The position numbers and the translations under genes were made by a program. A stretch of 64,000 nt of DNA from Piezodorus guildinii (Eukaryota; Arthropoda; Insecta; Hemiptera; Pentatomidae). The stretch is taken from the NCBI GenBank assembly GCA_023052935.1, contig CM041294.1, forward strand, positions 100,571,616 through 100,635,615, in the 5' to 3' direction. The notes under the pieces were generated by a model that saw nothing but the letters and a program-made list of their open reading frames with translations, was not told where the DNA came from and did not search any database. Below, in pieces: positions 10,090-22,911 of the stretch (the stretch's first letter is position 1; each line of letters opens with the position of its first letter).

Positions 10090-11590
10090 TAAAATCCGTT
10101 TGTCCTACGTCTGTGGCATTTCTCCGAAACTACTGCACCATTTTTTGAAATTCGCCACAAAAATACTAGATCATTCAACGATAATACTGACACCTAAACG
10201 TTGATATCAGCTGTTTTAAAATAGCGGGCGACTAAAAGTGATTTAATTCAATAACTCAGTTATTTTCGAAGATAAAGAAATATTTTATTTTTATTTAAAA
10301 AAAAAACAAAAAAAAAAACGCGAATGATTGAGAAAAAGAAAAGGAAAAAATTGAAATTTTATCTATAAATACGCCTATAACTTAGATATTTTTGATGATA
10401 ATGAAATATATGTATACAGTTGTAGAATCAGTAAAATTTGATAAACAGGGGAAAAAAAAAAAGGTTGATCTATATATTCAAGTCACAAATAGATGTAATT
10501 CCACCAAAAACTCGGTTATTATTGAAGATAGAGACAAATCGAAAAGATTTTTGAAACCAAGACACCGGAAAGAACAAAGATAATTTTTTTTTTTTATATT
10601 TATTTATTGAAATTTACAACTGTAGTTTATATTACAACAAGTAAATATGCTAAAAGAAAAATCACATGAGACAGACAGTAGAGAAAAAATAAATGAATAA
10701 AAAAAACAATCTTTTGCAGCTAAGCCACAACTTATAGGAGATCACTCCTATAATAAGACTCCGTTATTATTGATGATAGAGAAAAAATATAAGGTGTTCT
10801 GGAATTAGGAAATTTTATTTGAATGAAAATCGAAAGAAAATCAAAGCAAATAGTAACAAAGTCTAGTATAAAAGCTTTGGTTTATTATTTTTATCGTGGT
10901 CTAGTGATGGGAGCGGCGTGGTCTAGTGGATAGAGATTATTAAAATATTATTTATTCTGTTAATTCAGTCGGGGGGCGACCCTAGGGTACGGAGAACCTC
11001 CTAGGGCAAACCCAGCCTCTATAAATTGGATACCCAAAATAATTGTGGAAAAACCTGGCGGCTGAGCGTGATTAAGGCCTAATCACCTCATTGCACTGCC
11101 GTTGGCCTAGAAATAGTACGAATCTCTATATGTACTGAGCCCAAGACCCTTCATGCGTTGTAATGGTACAGTTTTTTATTTTTTTATTTATTATTTTTTT
11201 TTTTAAACAAACAAATAAAAAAAAATACTTCCCTCTCCTCAAAATTTGAGAGCTCACTTTTCAAGATACGTAGAACCCGAAAAACGAATTTTAAAAAATC
11301 CTATTTTCTTTATCAATAAATAAGTACCAAACATTTTAGTCATATAAAATTAAATTTCCTACAAAATGAAAAAAGAATTATTGATATTAGATCAGAACTA
11401 ACAGAGATATAGCGTTTTGAAATTAGCCGTGGTGATATACCATTTTCCTTTGGATTATTTATTGTTTTTCAAATTAGTTAATTGCCTGTTAACAACTATA
11501 TAAACAGTTATACTATAATATAATTATTTGGTTATAATAAACCATTGTGTAATAATTCGCAGCTTTTAATAATTTGCAGAAACAAAAAGT
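10090..11590 (+). repeat. repeat D copy 2, interrupted by a SINE
   Basis: The head block (ATTTCTCCGAAACTACTGCA) starts near 10,118. Four degenerate monomers of the ..AACTCNGTTATTNTTGAAGATAGAG.. type follow near 10,250, 10,375, 10,505 and 10,760. The element resumes after the SINE with the CCTCAAAATTTGAGAGCTC block and the tail at 11,410-11,590. It is non-coding; the 63-codon frame at 10,392-10,583 is a by-product of the monomers. Confidence 0.7.
10905..11185 (+). mobile_element. SINE family A nested in repeat D
   Basis: It begins GGAGCGGCGTGGTCTAGTGG, an A-box match (TGGTCTAGTGG). The B-box segment is deleted; the body and tail run to CCTTCATGCGTTGTAATGG and a T-rich end. Confidence 0.85.
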
Positions 11591-11594
11591 AAAC

Positions 11595-12455
11595 TTTAAA
11601 GCTGGAGTTACCTAGCTATGCATTGTGGAATAGGATGCAAAAAACGCTAGTTAAGAATTACGGTTCTTAAAGGATAACAGTTACATGAGCCAGTCAAGTA
11701 TCACATGAACCTTGTCGGCCTTAGCGTGCGGCATTTAAAGTCGCCTACTTCCAAACGGTACTTCGCTATTATTTACACTAACTGATTTCGCATGAAACTA
11801 ATTTACAGAAATAAGCGATGTCTAATTTATATTTTAAAAATAATAAAAATAAAAATAGGTGTTTTTAGAGGCAACATTAATGATTTGTCTGAGGTGTTTC
11901 AACTTTTAATTGATTTTATTTTTTAGAAAAGTATGAATGAATCTGTTGAACTCCTAATGTCAATGTAACATTGAATGATTTTTAATATGTACCAGGTTTC
12001 AAGTTCATTGAAATATTCTAATAGAGATGCTAATTTGCAAAATTTCTTCCACTTTAGTACTTCAAGTTAGTTCTAAATAATTTACAGTCTTTAATTGTTA
12101 ATTTGGTTAGAAAGTGGACAAATATAAACATGGAATATATTTAAAATAATGAAATAAAAACTTTATTGCTTTGAGGGTTTTAGTTTATCGTAACAAAAAG
12201 TGCTATCAGCAAGAAAATATATTTATTTTATTACGTCTATTTATTTTTATCTTAAATTGTCGACAGGAATAAAATATATAAATCAAAATTAGTTAAGTTT
12301 TTTTGTTTGTTATTTTAAAGTAAAGCACAGATAACGAAAATTTTTATTTTCCTATATAAAAAAAACTATAGAACTAACAAAAGTTCCTAACCTATTAGGT
12401 TTATTACTATTTTATATTTCAAATAAACTATTTAAAATACTTTTCAAAGGTTTAT
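11595..12455. other. unannotated AT-rich sequence
   Basis: No coding sequence or shared repeat is recognised. Confidence 0.4.
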
Positions 12456-12459
12456 TTAT

Positions 12460-12740
12460 TCATTTAACGTCACTTTTCCTTCCGTGGCTAATTGGAAGCT
12501 GCTACAGTGGGAGTCCTAAATTTTGCTTATCCAGGTTTTATTAGGATAGTGATCTTAGAATGAATGAAAGTACCTGACATTGCACTGGCTCGAACCACCT
12601 TTTAACGTCCCCCCCGAAGGACTGCGTAATAAAGGATTTTTTACACCACTTAAAAATCCTAGGACCTCCTGCGGGTTTAAATCAATGCCCTTTGCCATAG
12701 GAGGTTGTTATTTTAGCCATTCTTCTACAGGTGATCGCAC
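12460..12740 (-). mobile_element. SINE family B, inverted copy
   Basis: The minus-strand copy starts near 12,740 and ends at ATTTAACGTCACTTTTC (12,456). The B box is seen as GGTTTAAATC in reverse near 12,673. The 69-codon open frame across it is incidental. Confidence 0.75.
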
Positions 12741-12744
12741 ATTT

Positions 12745-13285
12745 CAAAGGTTTTATTTAGTTTCCTTGGGAAACCTATTTATTTTATAGTAACAGATCTG
12801 TTTTCTTGAAATAATTAAGAACAATGTTAGTTCATAGATTTATAACAACTTACCCACTCAACCCATTTTAACCACTTAAAATACTTTGGTACGTAATATT
12901 GTTTCTAAAATCTTACATACTGAATGAAAGAATATAACTTGTACATTTAACTAATATAACCTCCCTCTTTACCAGTAACGTATGTTCGTAGTTTTATGGG
13001 CTTACAACTTTATATTAACTTCTACGGTTTATTGTATTGCATTTCAACTTTTCTAAAATTTTGCGCTTTCCAGCGGTATATTATACGTCTATATTACTTC
13101 TTATATTTCAGTAATGATTTTTTTATGACTTGGTTACAGAAAATTAATTTTTCTCGTTTAAAGAAAAGCTTAATCCCAATATATTTTACTTATAAACCTT
13201 CAGGAAAGAATTCCCTAAATGATTGTGAAATCCGTATCAAAATCCGTCGCCTGGGTTAAAAGGAGTTCGCGGAAACCAAGATTCG
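12745..13285. other. AT-rich sequence with a transposon-end phrase
   Basis: Mostly featureless. At 13,235-13,290 the phrase AGGAGTTCGCGGAAACCAAG recurs in diverged form at 60,725-60,745, so it is probably the end of a dispersed repeat. Confidence 0.4.
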
Positions 13286-13289
13286 CGTT

Positions 13290-13481
13290 ATCAATATATA
13301 TATATAGCGATATTTTAATTAAATTAGCTGCTAGTTGCTAATTTCTTCGTCTCAATGTGCTTAAATTCTCCATTTTTGTCTCCCCTAATTCATATATATA
13401 GTCATATTTTAGTTAAATTAGCTACTAATTGCTAATTTCTTCGTCTCAATGTACTTAAATTCTCCATTTTTGTCTCCCCTA

Positions 13482-13500
<19 letters not shown>
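13290..13500. repeat. ~95-bp tandem duplication
   Basis: Two direct copies about 95 bp apart (about 13,308-13,402 and 13,403-13,480) share TCTTCGTCTCAATGT and AAATTCTCCATTTTTGTCTC. A (TA)n tract flanks them on the right. Confidence 0.85.
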
Positions 13501-13517
<17 letters not shown>

Positions 13518-13629
13518 TTATTCATGAACATAAGTGATTGGTGTCGGTGATTTCTACGAAAAATTAACATAAAATTAAATTATTTTTTAATTATTGAACA
13601 TATGAACTGCTCCACAATGCAGGATTTCT

Positions 13630-14515
13630 TATCATGCTTCCACTAAAGAAGTTCTTAGCTCCTGTAAGTTTTCAGAAGGGTTAATTCTTCTTCCAGAAAT
13701 GTGATTTAAGTCAGGGCTACCAGCTGGCCATCTTAAAGTCTGAATTCGTGTATCATTAAGATATTGCTGAACACAGTTTGCAGTGTGTGGTCGAGCATTG
13801 TCATGCATAGAAATAAAAAAAATTCCAATAAATGGAGCAAAAGTTATAACCTGTTGTTCAAGGATCTCTGTTATGTACAAATCTGCATTTAGGGAAGGTC
13901 TGTTGAAGGCATGGAGATCAATTTTCGCTTCAGAGACACTCCTTTCCACACCATCACTGACCACCTCCAAATTGCACTCCCCCAGCAATGTTTCATTCAG
14001 AATAACTCTCACCTAACCTTCGGTAAACTCTAGCACGTCCATCTGGAGAGTAAAGTGAATAACGTGACTCATCGGAATGAAGTACAGTCCTCCATTCATT
14101 TTCATTCCACAATATGTGCTCGTATAAACTCTGGAATAGCTCTGCGATGATTTACAGTGAGCTGTGTGGTCCTGTGGGACATCCTCCTGGGATGTAAGCT
14201 CATTTCAGCTAGTCTCCTTCTGACAGTTTCGGCACTAATTGAAACATCACGAACCACCCGGAGCCTTTGAACAGTCTCAGAAGCTGTTTCGAGAAGCAGA
14301 AAGGCGATTTCGAAGCGTATGTATTAAAATAAACCGATCATCTCGTGGTTGTTTCGTTGTTAGGCGAAACGAACCCGGCCTCCGTGTGTAGAACCCAGTT
14401 TCACGTAAATGTTGGATCGCTCTACGCTCAGTGGTTTCAGGTAATCCTGTTGCCCGAGCAGCGTTTCTCTGACTATGGCTATTTTCGGCTAAAGCAATAT
14501 CACTGGTCACTTATT
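13630..14515 (-). pseudogene. Tc1-like transposase remnant
   Basis: The pieces lie in order on the minus strand. The N-terminal DNA-binding part is at 14,277-14,510 (SQRNAARATGLPETTERRAI, then QPRDDRF). A middle segment at about 14,020-14,280 has the first catalytic Asp in HSDESRYSLYSPDGR. The C-terminal part at 13,632-14,012 has the second Asp in MHDNARPHTA, then LRWPAGSPDLN. After SPDLN the usual IEHVWD stretch with the third acidic residue is deleted, running straight into SGRRI and NLQELRTSLVEA. Frameshifts separate the pieces and no terminal repeats were found. It is a dead Tc1-family DDE transposon. Confidence 0.85.
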
Positions 14516-14519
14516 CGGC

Positions 14520-15335
14520 AGTTATTACCGTTTCAAAGATTAATGATAAATGTAATTAACAAGTTTTAAAATAAATTTGAACCTTATTTTGATATTGTTG
14601 CCACGAATGAATTTTTCATAGTGCGCCATTTTTCTTGTGGAGCAGTGTATAATGCGCTCGATATTCTAATTTGTGTTTAGTATGAAATGCAACTGCGTTA
14701 AATGATAATATCAGTAAGGTGGCCTCAATGTGGAACCTGTTTGTGAAATTGCCAAATTGCAAACTCGCCCCGCGGTCAAACGCAATCCCCGCCTCATAAA
14801 TATTCATTATGCATTAGGTACCACGCCAACGGTTTTTTTTCCTTACCAAAAAGACCAGGTATTTTACTGAATGAAATTTGTTGTCCGTGTTTAAGCATCT
14901 CCTGCTAATATCATTCCTTTTAACGGATGGTAATTTATGGTTCATTTTTTGTTTAATTTGATTTTTTATCTAAATTTAAATTATGACAATAAAAGCACAC
15001 TCCACGAATGAGTTATTTGATCTTAGAGTTCTCAGAAACACTAAGGTTAGTTGAAAACAAATATCATTTTACACTAGAACTTAAAGACTTCAGAGAGTGT
15101 ATCAAGACATGGACGTAGCCAGGATTTTCGTTAGGTTGAGGGAGCAAGTAGGTTGAAAATTGTTAAAAGGCTGTTCAAGTGGGTCGAAAATATAAATTAT
15201 TTTTTCAAACACTGTCTAAATACATATATAATTGATAATTAAGTTTATTTTTGGTATTAAAAATAGTCTATAAAAACTCTTTTTATTCTAATACCTTATT
15301 TTATTTTATTTTTTATCGTTCATATATGTATATAT
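14520..15335. other. unannotated AT-rich sequence
   Basis: No coding region is recognised. A GACGTAGCCAGGATTTTCG phrase at 15,112-15,130 looks like part of a common animal repeat, but I cannot place it. Confidence 0.4.
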
Positions 15336-15339
15336 ATAT

Positions 15340-16565
15340 GCTAGTATGCCAGTATGCTATAAAATATTCTCGTCAATTCTAACTAGTCGAATCACGGAAT
15401 ACGCTGAGGAAATTATCGGAGATTACCAATGTGGTTTTAGGCGGAATCGCTCGACTATTGACCAAATATTTTCCTTACGTCAAATATTAGAGAAAAAATT
15501 GGTATACAACGGTGTAGTCCATCAACTTTACATCGATTTTAAAAAGGCGTATGATTCAATAGACCGTCAGAAGCTATATGACATCATGATTGAACAGGGG
15601 ATACCTAGAAAGTTAGTAAACCTAGTAGAGATGTGTTTGTCGGAAACATTCCATATAGTAACATTAACGGAAACACATTAATATAGCTTTAGAATATGTC
15701 ATAGAAAAGGTGATGTGTACCGAGAAAGGCTTAAATATGGGTGACAAGATTCCGGTTTTGGGGTATGCCGATGATCTGGTACTGCTAGGCGAAGACACGA
15801 AAACCATACAACTAAATAAATACAAGTGTGTTAATAAAAACCGGTAAAGAAATAGGACTCGAATTAAATACCGATAAGACGAAGTATATGATTAGTAGCA
15901 GAAACGGTGTCGATCTTGGTGATATTGATGTATCAGGTCATACTTTTGAACACGTAGAGAAATTCAAGTATTTACGTTCAATTATAACTAGAAAAAATGA
16001 AATCCAGGAAGAAATAAAGTCCCGGTTAAAGGTGGGAAATGCGTGTTATTATTCAGTTGCTAAGTTACTTAGTTCGCGGCTTCTATCTAAAAACTTAAAG
16101 ATTAGAATTTATAAAACTATTATTCTTCCAACGGTTCTTTACGGATGTGAAACGTGGCCGATTACTTTGAAGGATGAACAACGGCTTAAAGTTTTCGAAA
16201 ATAAGGTATTGCGTAAAATATTTGGTCCGAAGAGAGATGAGGCCACTGGGGAGTTTAGAAGGTTGCACAACGCGGAATTGCGGAACTTGCATCCTATGAA
16301 TATAATTGAGCTGATTGCATCGCGGAGACTCGAATGGGCGAGTAAAGTTGTAGGGCGTACGAGCGGATTCCGAGAAAGTTGGTGTTTGCTGATCCGACTG
16401 GTAGGCGCCCGAAAGGTAGGCCGAAGCGGAGATGGGAGGATTGCGTTAAGGCTGATCTCGGGAGCTTGGGCTTGAATGGTGAACATTGGAAGAGTCTGTG
16501 TAGGCGGAATTTGGTGGTATCGGCATCGAACCTTCGGGTTCGCTAAGCCTATTATTATTATATAA
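15340..16565 (+). pseudogene. RTE-type LINE, decayed copy 1
   Basis: Two frames cover parts of one reverse transcriptase. The first (15,346-15,681) has the fingers/palm motifs (YQCGFRRNRSTIDQIF, LYIDFKKAYDSI). A gap follows in which a palm segment is lost, then the catalytic box LGYADDLVLLGE at about 15,760-15,795. The second frame (15,828-16,475) has the thumb (LNTDKTKYMI, FKYLRSIIT, LPTVLYGCETW). A small deletion near 16,350 shifts the frame before the end. The element closes with a stop followed by an ATT repeat tail, typical of RTE-clade 3' ends. The 3' portion is nearly identical to the copy at 58,825-59,594, so amplification was recent although this copy is broken. Confidence 0.88.
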
Positions 16566-17385
16566 GTTACGTTGCATATTCCATTTCGAATTTCCTTATA
16601 ATCGCAGAAAGTATTTAAAAATGAAAATTCGATTCAGTACATTTACTCATTCTTTCGATTTAAATTCTTCTTTTCTTGTATCAGTTACCTATAATAAAAT
16701 TATATGTTATCGAAATCTGCTATGACTAACTATCAGTGCATGCGCGCTAACGAAAATCAGCTATCATGTTCTTAATCAGCATCATAGACATAACCATGAA
16801 ATTTCATTTTCATCTATTATCTCAGCTGTAATCGTAAAAACGTGATTCGCAAGCCTCTGAGAAATGGGACTGCAACTCTAATGGTCATTCTATAAAATGA
16901 CTCGTATGTTCCTTATCAAGTATGTTAAATCAGATTATCTCTAACTCCACGTTTCTGAAAATCCTATATTGCTGTTGAGTAGATTTTTAGTGTAAATTAA
17001 TGGCTTTGATATCATCCAATACACAACTCGTTCCTGCTTTTGTCCCAATGAAGCAATAATCGAGGGGAAGTCAAATGTTGGATATTACCGGATGTCCCAT
17101 ATATTGTTCAGCAAGTAATATTTCCTAGAGATATTATGCGTTCGGGGCCGTGAAACAAGAGCTTGATTTGAGATATATGGAATTATCTTTCTATTTAATG
17201 AATACCCCTTTAAAAACTATACTAATGGGGTATATAAAAAATACAATTTTATCAAATTCAAGATCTCAAAGTAATTTAAATATTTTAATACTTTATAATA
17301 CTTTTAGAGCATTATCTAAGCATGTTTATCCCATTCGACTGCTTAAAAAAAAGCCTCAGTTTAGCTAATTGTTTCTAAAAAGAAA
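16566..17385. other. unannotated AT-rich sequence
   Basis: No gene or shared repeat is recognised; the 72-codon frame at 17,150-17,368 has no family resemblance. Confidence 0.4.
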
Positions 17386-17389
17386 CATG

Positions 17390-18010
17390 GCAGTTTCCTT
17401 CGAAATTCTTGTGGGCATTACTGGGGGAAAAAAATCACAGTCGGGGAAGGTGTTCTTGATCACAGCGTGTTGCGCAGCTATTGTTTTGAAAAAGTTATTA
17501 GTGGAGGTACTACATTGGAATGGAAGATGGGTTGTGAGCGACTATTAATGGATATTAATGAAGTTCTGCAGGAACGAGTTAAATAAGTTAACCAGTGTGA
17601 AATACGTCCACAAGTATTTGCCAGAGAGTGTAGTGTGTCGGAAGATACTGTTAGTCGCCATCTTCTCTCATGAGGATGGTTAAAAAGTAGAGTTGATAAG
17701 TCCCTGAGGAACTTACTCCTCAGTAATCAGCTTAAACTTCCCGTTGAACCAAAGAAAAGTTTAATGAATATCATAGATTCCAGCTCCTGCTTCACCCACT
17801 ATATAGTCCAGACCTCTCACCATCGGACTACTTACTACTTCGTTCGATCCATAACCCATTTCCTTCTATGAATAAAAATTGATTATATTACGGAAGTTGA
17901 AATTGCGGTCCAAGAGTTCTTTTACAGCCATCCCAAAGAATGGTTTTAGCGTGAGATCGACCAATCCGCTAGCAGATAGCTAATGATGTTAGCAATAGTC
18001 TATAATTGGA
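17390..18010 (+). pseudogene. second mariner transposase remnant, different lineage
   Basis: Broken frames resemble a mariner transposase in order. A helix-turn-helix-like piece lies at about 17,560-17,680 (REC-SVSEDTVSRHLLS). A YSPDLSPSDY-type motif lies at about 17,800-17,830, and the C-terminal stretch at about 17,890-17,950 (VQEFFYSHPKEW). The catalytic centre between them is missing and several stops are present. The sequence differs clearly from the mariner at 4164-5062, so it represents another subfamily. Terminal repeats were not located. Confidence 0.65.
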
Positions 18011-18014
18011 GTAT

Positions 18015-18520
18015 TAATTGTATTATATATTAATTTTCTTTGTTTGAAGATCCTATAATATACTAGTTGGGATTTTGTTGAATTTTCAAAAGTTCTTGTA
18101 TTTATCAATTTTCGTTCCACTAGTATTTGAGATATCTGATTGTGACACAGAAAGCCAAAAGGTACTATAGGGGATTTTCTTACAGAATTGGTGTTTTCAC
18201 TTATTTATATTTTAATCTTTTAATTTTATCAAAATCCGTCATCGGATTTCATCTAAAAAGCATAAAAGTTCTTTAAACATTTAAGTTATTTTAAAAAGGT
18301 ACTAAGTCCTTATTTAAATTTATTCTAAACCATACTGAAAACCTTTATTTTATTTTTTTATGATGTTAAAAAAATTATATATTAAAAAACGCTGCAAATT
18401 ATAATTATGTATAAATATATACAACATGTTATTCATTAATTGGTTCGGCGGTCAGACGGATTTTTTTTTTTTTTTTTTTATTTATTTATTTATTATTTTT
18501 TTTTTTTTATTCGTTATTCA
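18015..18520. other. unannotated AT-rich sequence
   Basis: Nothing recognisable except T-rich tracts next to the following SINE. Confidence 0.4.
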
Positions 18521-18524
18521 GACA

Positions 18525-18825
18525 AACAACGATTATAATAAGAATAAAAAAAAAAAAAAACAAGAAAAAAAAAACCTGTACCTCTACAACCCATGAAGGG
18601 TCTTGGGCTCAGTACATATAGAGTTTCTTACTGTTTATAGGCCAACGGCCGTGATATGAGGTGATTAGGCCTTGATCACGCTCAGCCGCCAGGTTTTTTC
18701 ACCAATATGATTATCAACTTTAAAGAGGCTGAGTCTGCACCAGAAGATTCTGTCATTGCCGGGATTCGAACCTAGGACCCGGGGAACAGTATACGTGCTC
18801 TATTCACAAGACCACGCCGATCCTA
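18525..18825 (-). mobile_element. SINE family A, near-complete inverted copy
   Basis: On the minus strand it starts GGATCGGCGTGGTCTTGTGA (A-box region). A clean B box, GGTTCGAATCC, lies at about 18,764-18,774. The full body follows, then the tail (CCCATGAAGGG region) and an A/T-rich 3' end near 18,540-18,570. It is the best-preserved family A copy in the window. Confidence 0.88.
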
Positions 18826-18829
18826 AATG

Positions 18830-20525
18830 AGAATATAATACAATTAATTTATTCAGTAACCAATTTAAGAGATAATTTTGCGTTTCTTGTAAAATTTCCA
18901 AAAATGGATGTAGTACTTATTAAAACAAGCAGTCTCATTTCTCGCGTTTATTATATTTGCACCCGCGAGAAGAACTATTGGCAAGTATATTTGTTTTATA
19001 GACCAGCAAACAAGTTTGATTCGACATGAACCAGTAGCTTAAGCAATTTTATGAAGTAATAGCAATGAGCGATTCGTATGGCCTGTTTTGCGAGAGCATC
19101 GCTTTCATCATTTGGTAGAAATACAATTTTGATGTCGTATGGGTTTTTCGTAATGATTTGATGCCCGGGTGTTTGTTTACCAAGAATGACAAATTTAGGT
19201 TTTGAATTGTTAATAATTATTGTAATTCATCAAGTGTATTCTTTTGATGATTTGGTTATTACTAGTTGGTTTAGAGTAATCTGCCACTGAAGTTTAGAAT
19301 ATTTAGATGCGCGTGGCTTAAAGAGAAATCACCAACTGGTAGCTTAATTTAGGTCAATATGGTTAATACTTATTCTTTCCATGATAAGTGTAAGAAACAA
19401 CTTTATAATGCATTTAATTACCTTTAATTTGAATGGAATTACATATCTGTAGGACTTATAGTTAATAAGATAAATTATAACCAAAAACATATAGACGAAA
19501 CTAGTAATTATCAAGTGTCCAGATAATTATTCGAGCTAAAGATGTTTCATACCACTCTAATTAAAGCTATGTGATTATTCTATAAAGTAGTTTATTATAA
19601 TTATCTTCGTAGAAAGAATATTTTATGTTATATTGGGCTTAATAAAACTTTTTAAGTTAATGATTTCTCGTTCCTTAGCCAAAAGAGTAGTCATTTTATT
19701 TTAGCTTCGTTTAGATCAATATCCTACGGAGATAACTTTTATAAACTACTTTATTGATAATATAAACATGTTTTGATTTAATAGTTACCATGAAAAGTTG
19801 TTAATAAGAGTGTGCAAGAAACGAGTAATCATAATAGAAATTAGTGAAAAACTAATTATTATCCAACATATGGACCCACGTTACACGTTTTCATCAGTAT
19901 TATGTCTGCTTAATGCTATTAAATAATTACACACTAGGAACCATACATTATCACTCTTTATTATTCTCACAATTTGAACAGCTGTTTTTATTTAAAATCT
20001 GGTATATTTAATTTCATCGCGGTCAATTTCGTTAAATTTTAAGAAATTATGAACTCTCTGAGAAAATATGAAAACGTCTTTATTTCCTTATTAAAACTTT
20101 CGAATTTTTAGACACATTATTTTACTGGTGCATTCAAATTTAAAGTTGCTGTTTATATTTAATTTATTTTTTAAATAGCTTAATTTCAAAAATATATTTT
20201 TATGTACTTATTCAAAATTAAACCTGTAATCTAAAAGTTCAGAATGGTTTTCTTCACCTACTTGAGTTTCCAACCTCCTGAAATTTGTCATTTATTTCCC
20301 TTAATCTATCATAATAGTTAAGATTTTTCCTATTGATAGTGATGATTCTTGTAATAATTTCTCTAGCCTTGTAAGCTGACTTTTACAAACTACACGTTTT
20401 GATTTAAATGTGTCCATCGTTGCCACTATTATATCTGCTTAATGATATTAAATAATTACAAACTGCTAACCATACATTATTACTCTTTACCATTCTCACT
20501 ATTTGAACAGCTATTTTTATTTATT
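18830..20525. other. AT-rich sequence with a diverged direct repeat
   Basis: No gene is recognised. Segments near 19,885-19,990 and 20,392-20,520 are diverged direct copies (TCTGCTTAATG..ATTAAATAATTACA, ACCATACATTAT), suggesting an old repeat or duplication. Confidence 0.45.
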
Positions 20526-20538
20526 GTATGTTATATTT

Positions 20539-20755
20539 GATACTGAGTTTGAGTTTGATACTGACCCTCCTGGGGCAGACCCAGCCTCTATAAAGTGGGT
20601 ATCCAAATTAATTGGGGAAAAACCTGGCGGCTGAGCGTGATTAAGGCCTAATCACCTCATTGCACTGCCGTTGGCCTAGAAACAGTACAAATCTCTATAT
20701 GTACTGAGCCCAAAACCCTTCATGGGTTGTAGTGGTACAGGTTTTTTTTTTTAGG
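20539..20755 (+). mobile_element. SINE family A, 5'-truncated with target-site duplication
   Basis: The body from CCTCCTGGGGCAGACCCAGC to the tail CCTTCATGGGTTGTAGTGG ends in a poly(T). It is flanked by identical TATGTTATATTT at 20,527-20,538 and 20,756-20,767. The duplication proves retrotransposition into the older direct repeat. Confidence 0.88.
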
Positions 20756-20877
20756 TATGTTATATTTAATTTATAATAATCAGGGCATCTAGGCAATAGT
20801 CGAAAAGGAACTACCACAGTCACTTTTTTTATTCTTGCCTTTTGTTGGCAGTTGCTACTTGACCCTTGCCTGGAAGC

Positions 20878-20998
20878 CTTGGTGAAGACCAGCAAAGTGG
20901 GTTGAAACATTGAATAATGAATAGTTTTTCACTATTTTCTATTTTTTAATTTTTTCTTATTATTTATTTTTTATTTTACTGCCACCCAAACCATCTTG
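20878..20998 (+). repeat. hammerhead-like family, decayed copy
   Basis: TGGTGAAGACC, a short loop, GTGGGTT, then GAAAC, followed by a tail ending in ACTGCCACCCAAACCATC. It matches the tails at 34,830-34,860 (GACCGCACCCCCAACCATC) and 42,418-42,447. Confidence 0.55.
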
Positions 20999-20999
20999 T

Positions 21000-22685
21000 A
21001 ATTAACTAATTAAATACTCTATAAAAATGTTTACTGCACTTATCTCTGTAGAAAGTGTAGTTACGATGATATTGGTCTAGTAAAGCTAGTGATAGTGATT
21101 TATCATTTAGTCACTTGAATTAAACTAATGTCAAATTCTGAGACAGATTTCTCAAAATTGCCTAGTACTAATAATAACACATTTTATCAATAGAATTTGT
21201 TACATTTAATGTAGAATTAAATAATGAATATTTTTGTGACATTTCTTTAAAAAATTTTCATGATCACAATACTTTCCCTTATTGTATATTTAATGTATAA
21301 AACAGTGAAAGTAAAAAAAATTTGATCAATTAGTATGTTTTTCATTTTGAGAAACCTTATTATAATATAATTTTATTAGCTTTCTAGTACAATTATATCC
21401 TACAATCCAGTACAATTCCTTAATTCCCATTATAAGTAGAAAAAAGAAAACCATGACCTATTTTCTCTAAACAGTTTAGGAGTGTTTAAAATCTTTAAAA
21501 CAAAAACTCAAGTATTCCCCATTAAATCCTGTTAATTCTGCTTTCTATTGGGAACCATTTACAACCTAGTTAGTGTTCTACACAATAGAGTAACTGTTTT
21601 TCATTTAGGCTTTTGCTCTATTTCTAGTTAGTTTCTCCAGTATCCTTTGCCCTAGATTACCATGTTCTACAAAGATAATGAGTTACTTTTATTAATTATT
21701 GAAAAAAACACTAATTACTATTTAATTAATGACATAAATGTGTTTCCTAAAAAAATACTATAACTAATGTGTAACTTCAATTGTCATAAGCTATACTAGT
21801 TTAGACTTATAATTCTATAAAACAAGTCTATTTAAAATAAATATTTAATGTTTTTTGTTACAAAACCATGATTATATTAATTTAAATTATCGAATACTAT
21901 ATAAAACAATACAGGGATTTTATGATTAGTTCTATTAATTAAATATAAAATATTTACTTTAAAAAATAGTTCTTTATTCAGAGAGTAACATTGGTGATAA
22001 AATATGTTCTGGCTAATACAGTTTCTAACTGTTCCTGAATCTTTCTCATGTATTGTAAATAAAGAAAAATTAAGTGCTGTATAAAACCAGGATCGCTATG
22101 GTGACGCTTTATTTATACGTTGTAAATATTTAAATTGTTGTGTATTCATATGGAAATTTTTAATTTATGTTCAGTCTTTTACATATGTATTTAAAAAAAA
22201 AATCTATTTTTTTCATGTTTATCTTAATATAATTTTTTGGATAATTTTAATACAGTATGAAATAAATTTCAAAGTTAATTTTGGAATTTGTAAATAAAAT
22301 ATTGCTCATTTAACCAATCAATGATGGATGATATAGTAATTATTGAATGGTTTTTGACTTTCGAAATGATTTAAAACTACATCAATACCTTTCTGCAACA
22401 ATACAAATGTATACGTAACGTCTTCATCTGAATTGCTAAATATGCTCTCTTTTATTTATTCTTTATCAGGCACACATTTGTATTGTCTTGTTTTTTCTCT
22501 TTCAGTGTTAGAGTGCTATCTATTCACTAAAATTGTTCTTGTTTTATCTTGATCTAATGGTAGTAATTTTCATAACTGAATTTGTCTGATTAGATTATAC
22601 AAATTATAAAAATAAAAATAAAACAAACACTTATACTTGAGTCATTAGTATTATTTTCATGGTACTAAAGAAAATAGACCAATAT
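21000..22685. other. unannotated AT-rich sequence
   Basis: No coding sequence or shared repeat is recognised. I looked here for the missing 5' exon of the GalNAc-transferase and found no convincing membrane-anchor exon. Confidence 0.4.
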
Positions 22686-22687
22686 TA

Positions 22688-22832
22688 GGGGTACTCACTA
22701 CGTTTGCTATAGCATATTTTTTGTTATGTTTTGCTAAACCCATCGAGTTTCTACATGAAATAACTGTAGAAACTCGACGGTTTTAGCAAAATAGTACAAA
22801 AAATATGCTATAGCAAACGTAGTGAGTACCCC
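22688..22832. mobile_element. foldback/MITE-like inverted repeat
   Basis: Arms of about 68 bp start GGGGTACTCACTACGTTTGC and end with its complement. A few mismatches lie near the inner third, and the loop is about 9 bp. No clear target duplication or transposase is seen; it could be a miniature DNA transposon or a simple palindrome. Confidence 0.8.
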
Positions 22833-22878
22833 GTTTATAATAGATGTCAATCCTGACTATGTATTCTTTGAAATTTTG

Positions 22879-22911
22879 CCGACGTTTCGGCTCAAACTTG
22901 TGAGCCATCAA
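22879..22911 (-). repeat. hammerhead-like hairpin motif, subtype with GGCTC stem
   Basis: The minus strand reads CTTGATGGCTC, a short loop, GAGCC, then GAAACGTCGGC. The stem is perfect; the box is CTTGATGG rather than CTGATGA. Confidence 0.6.
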
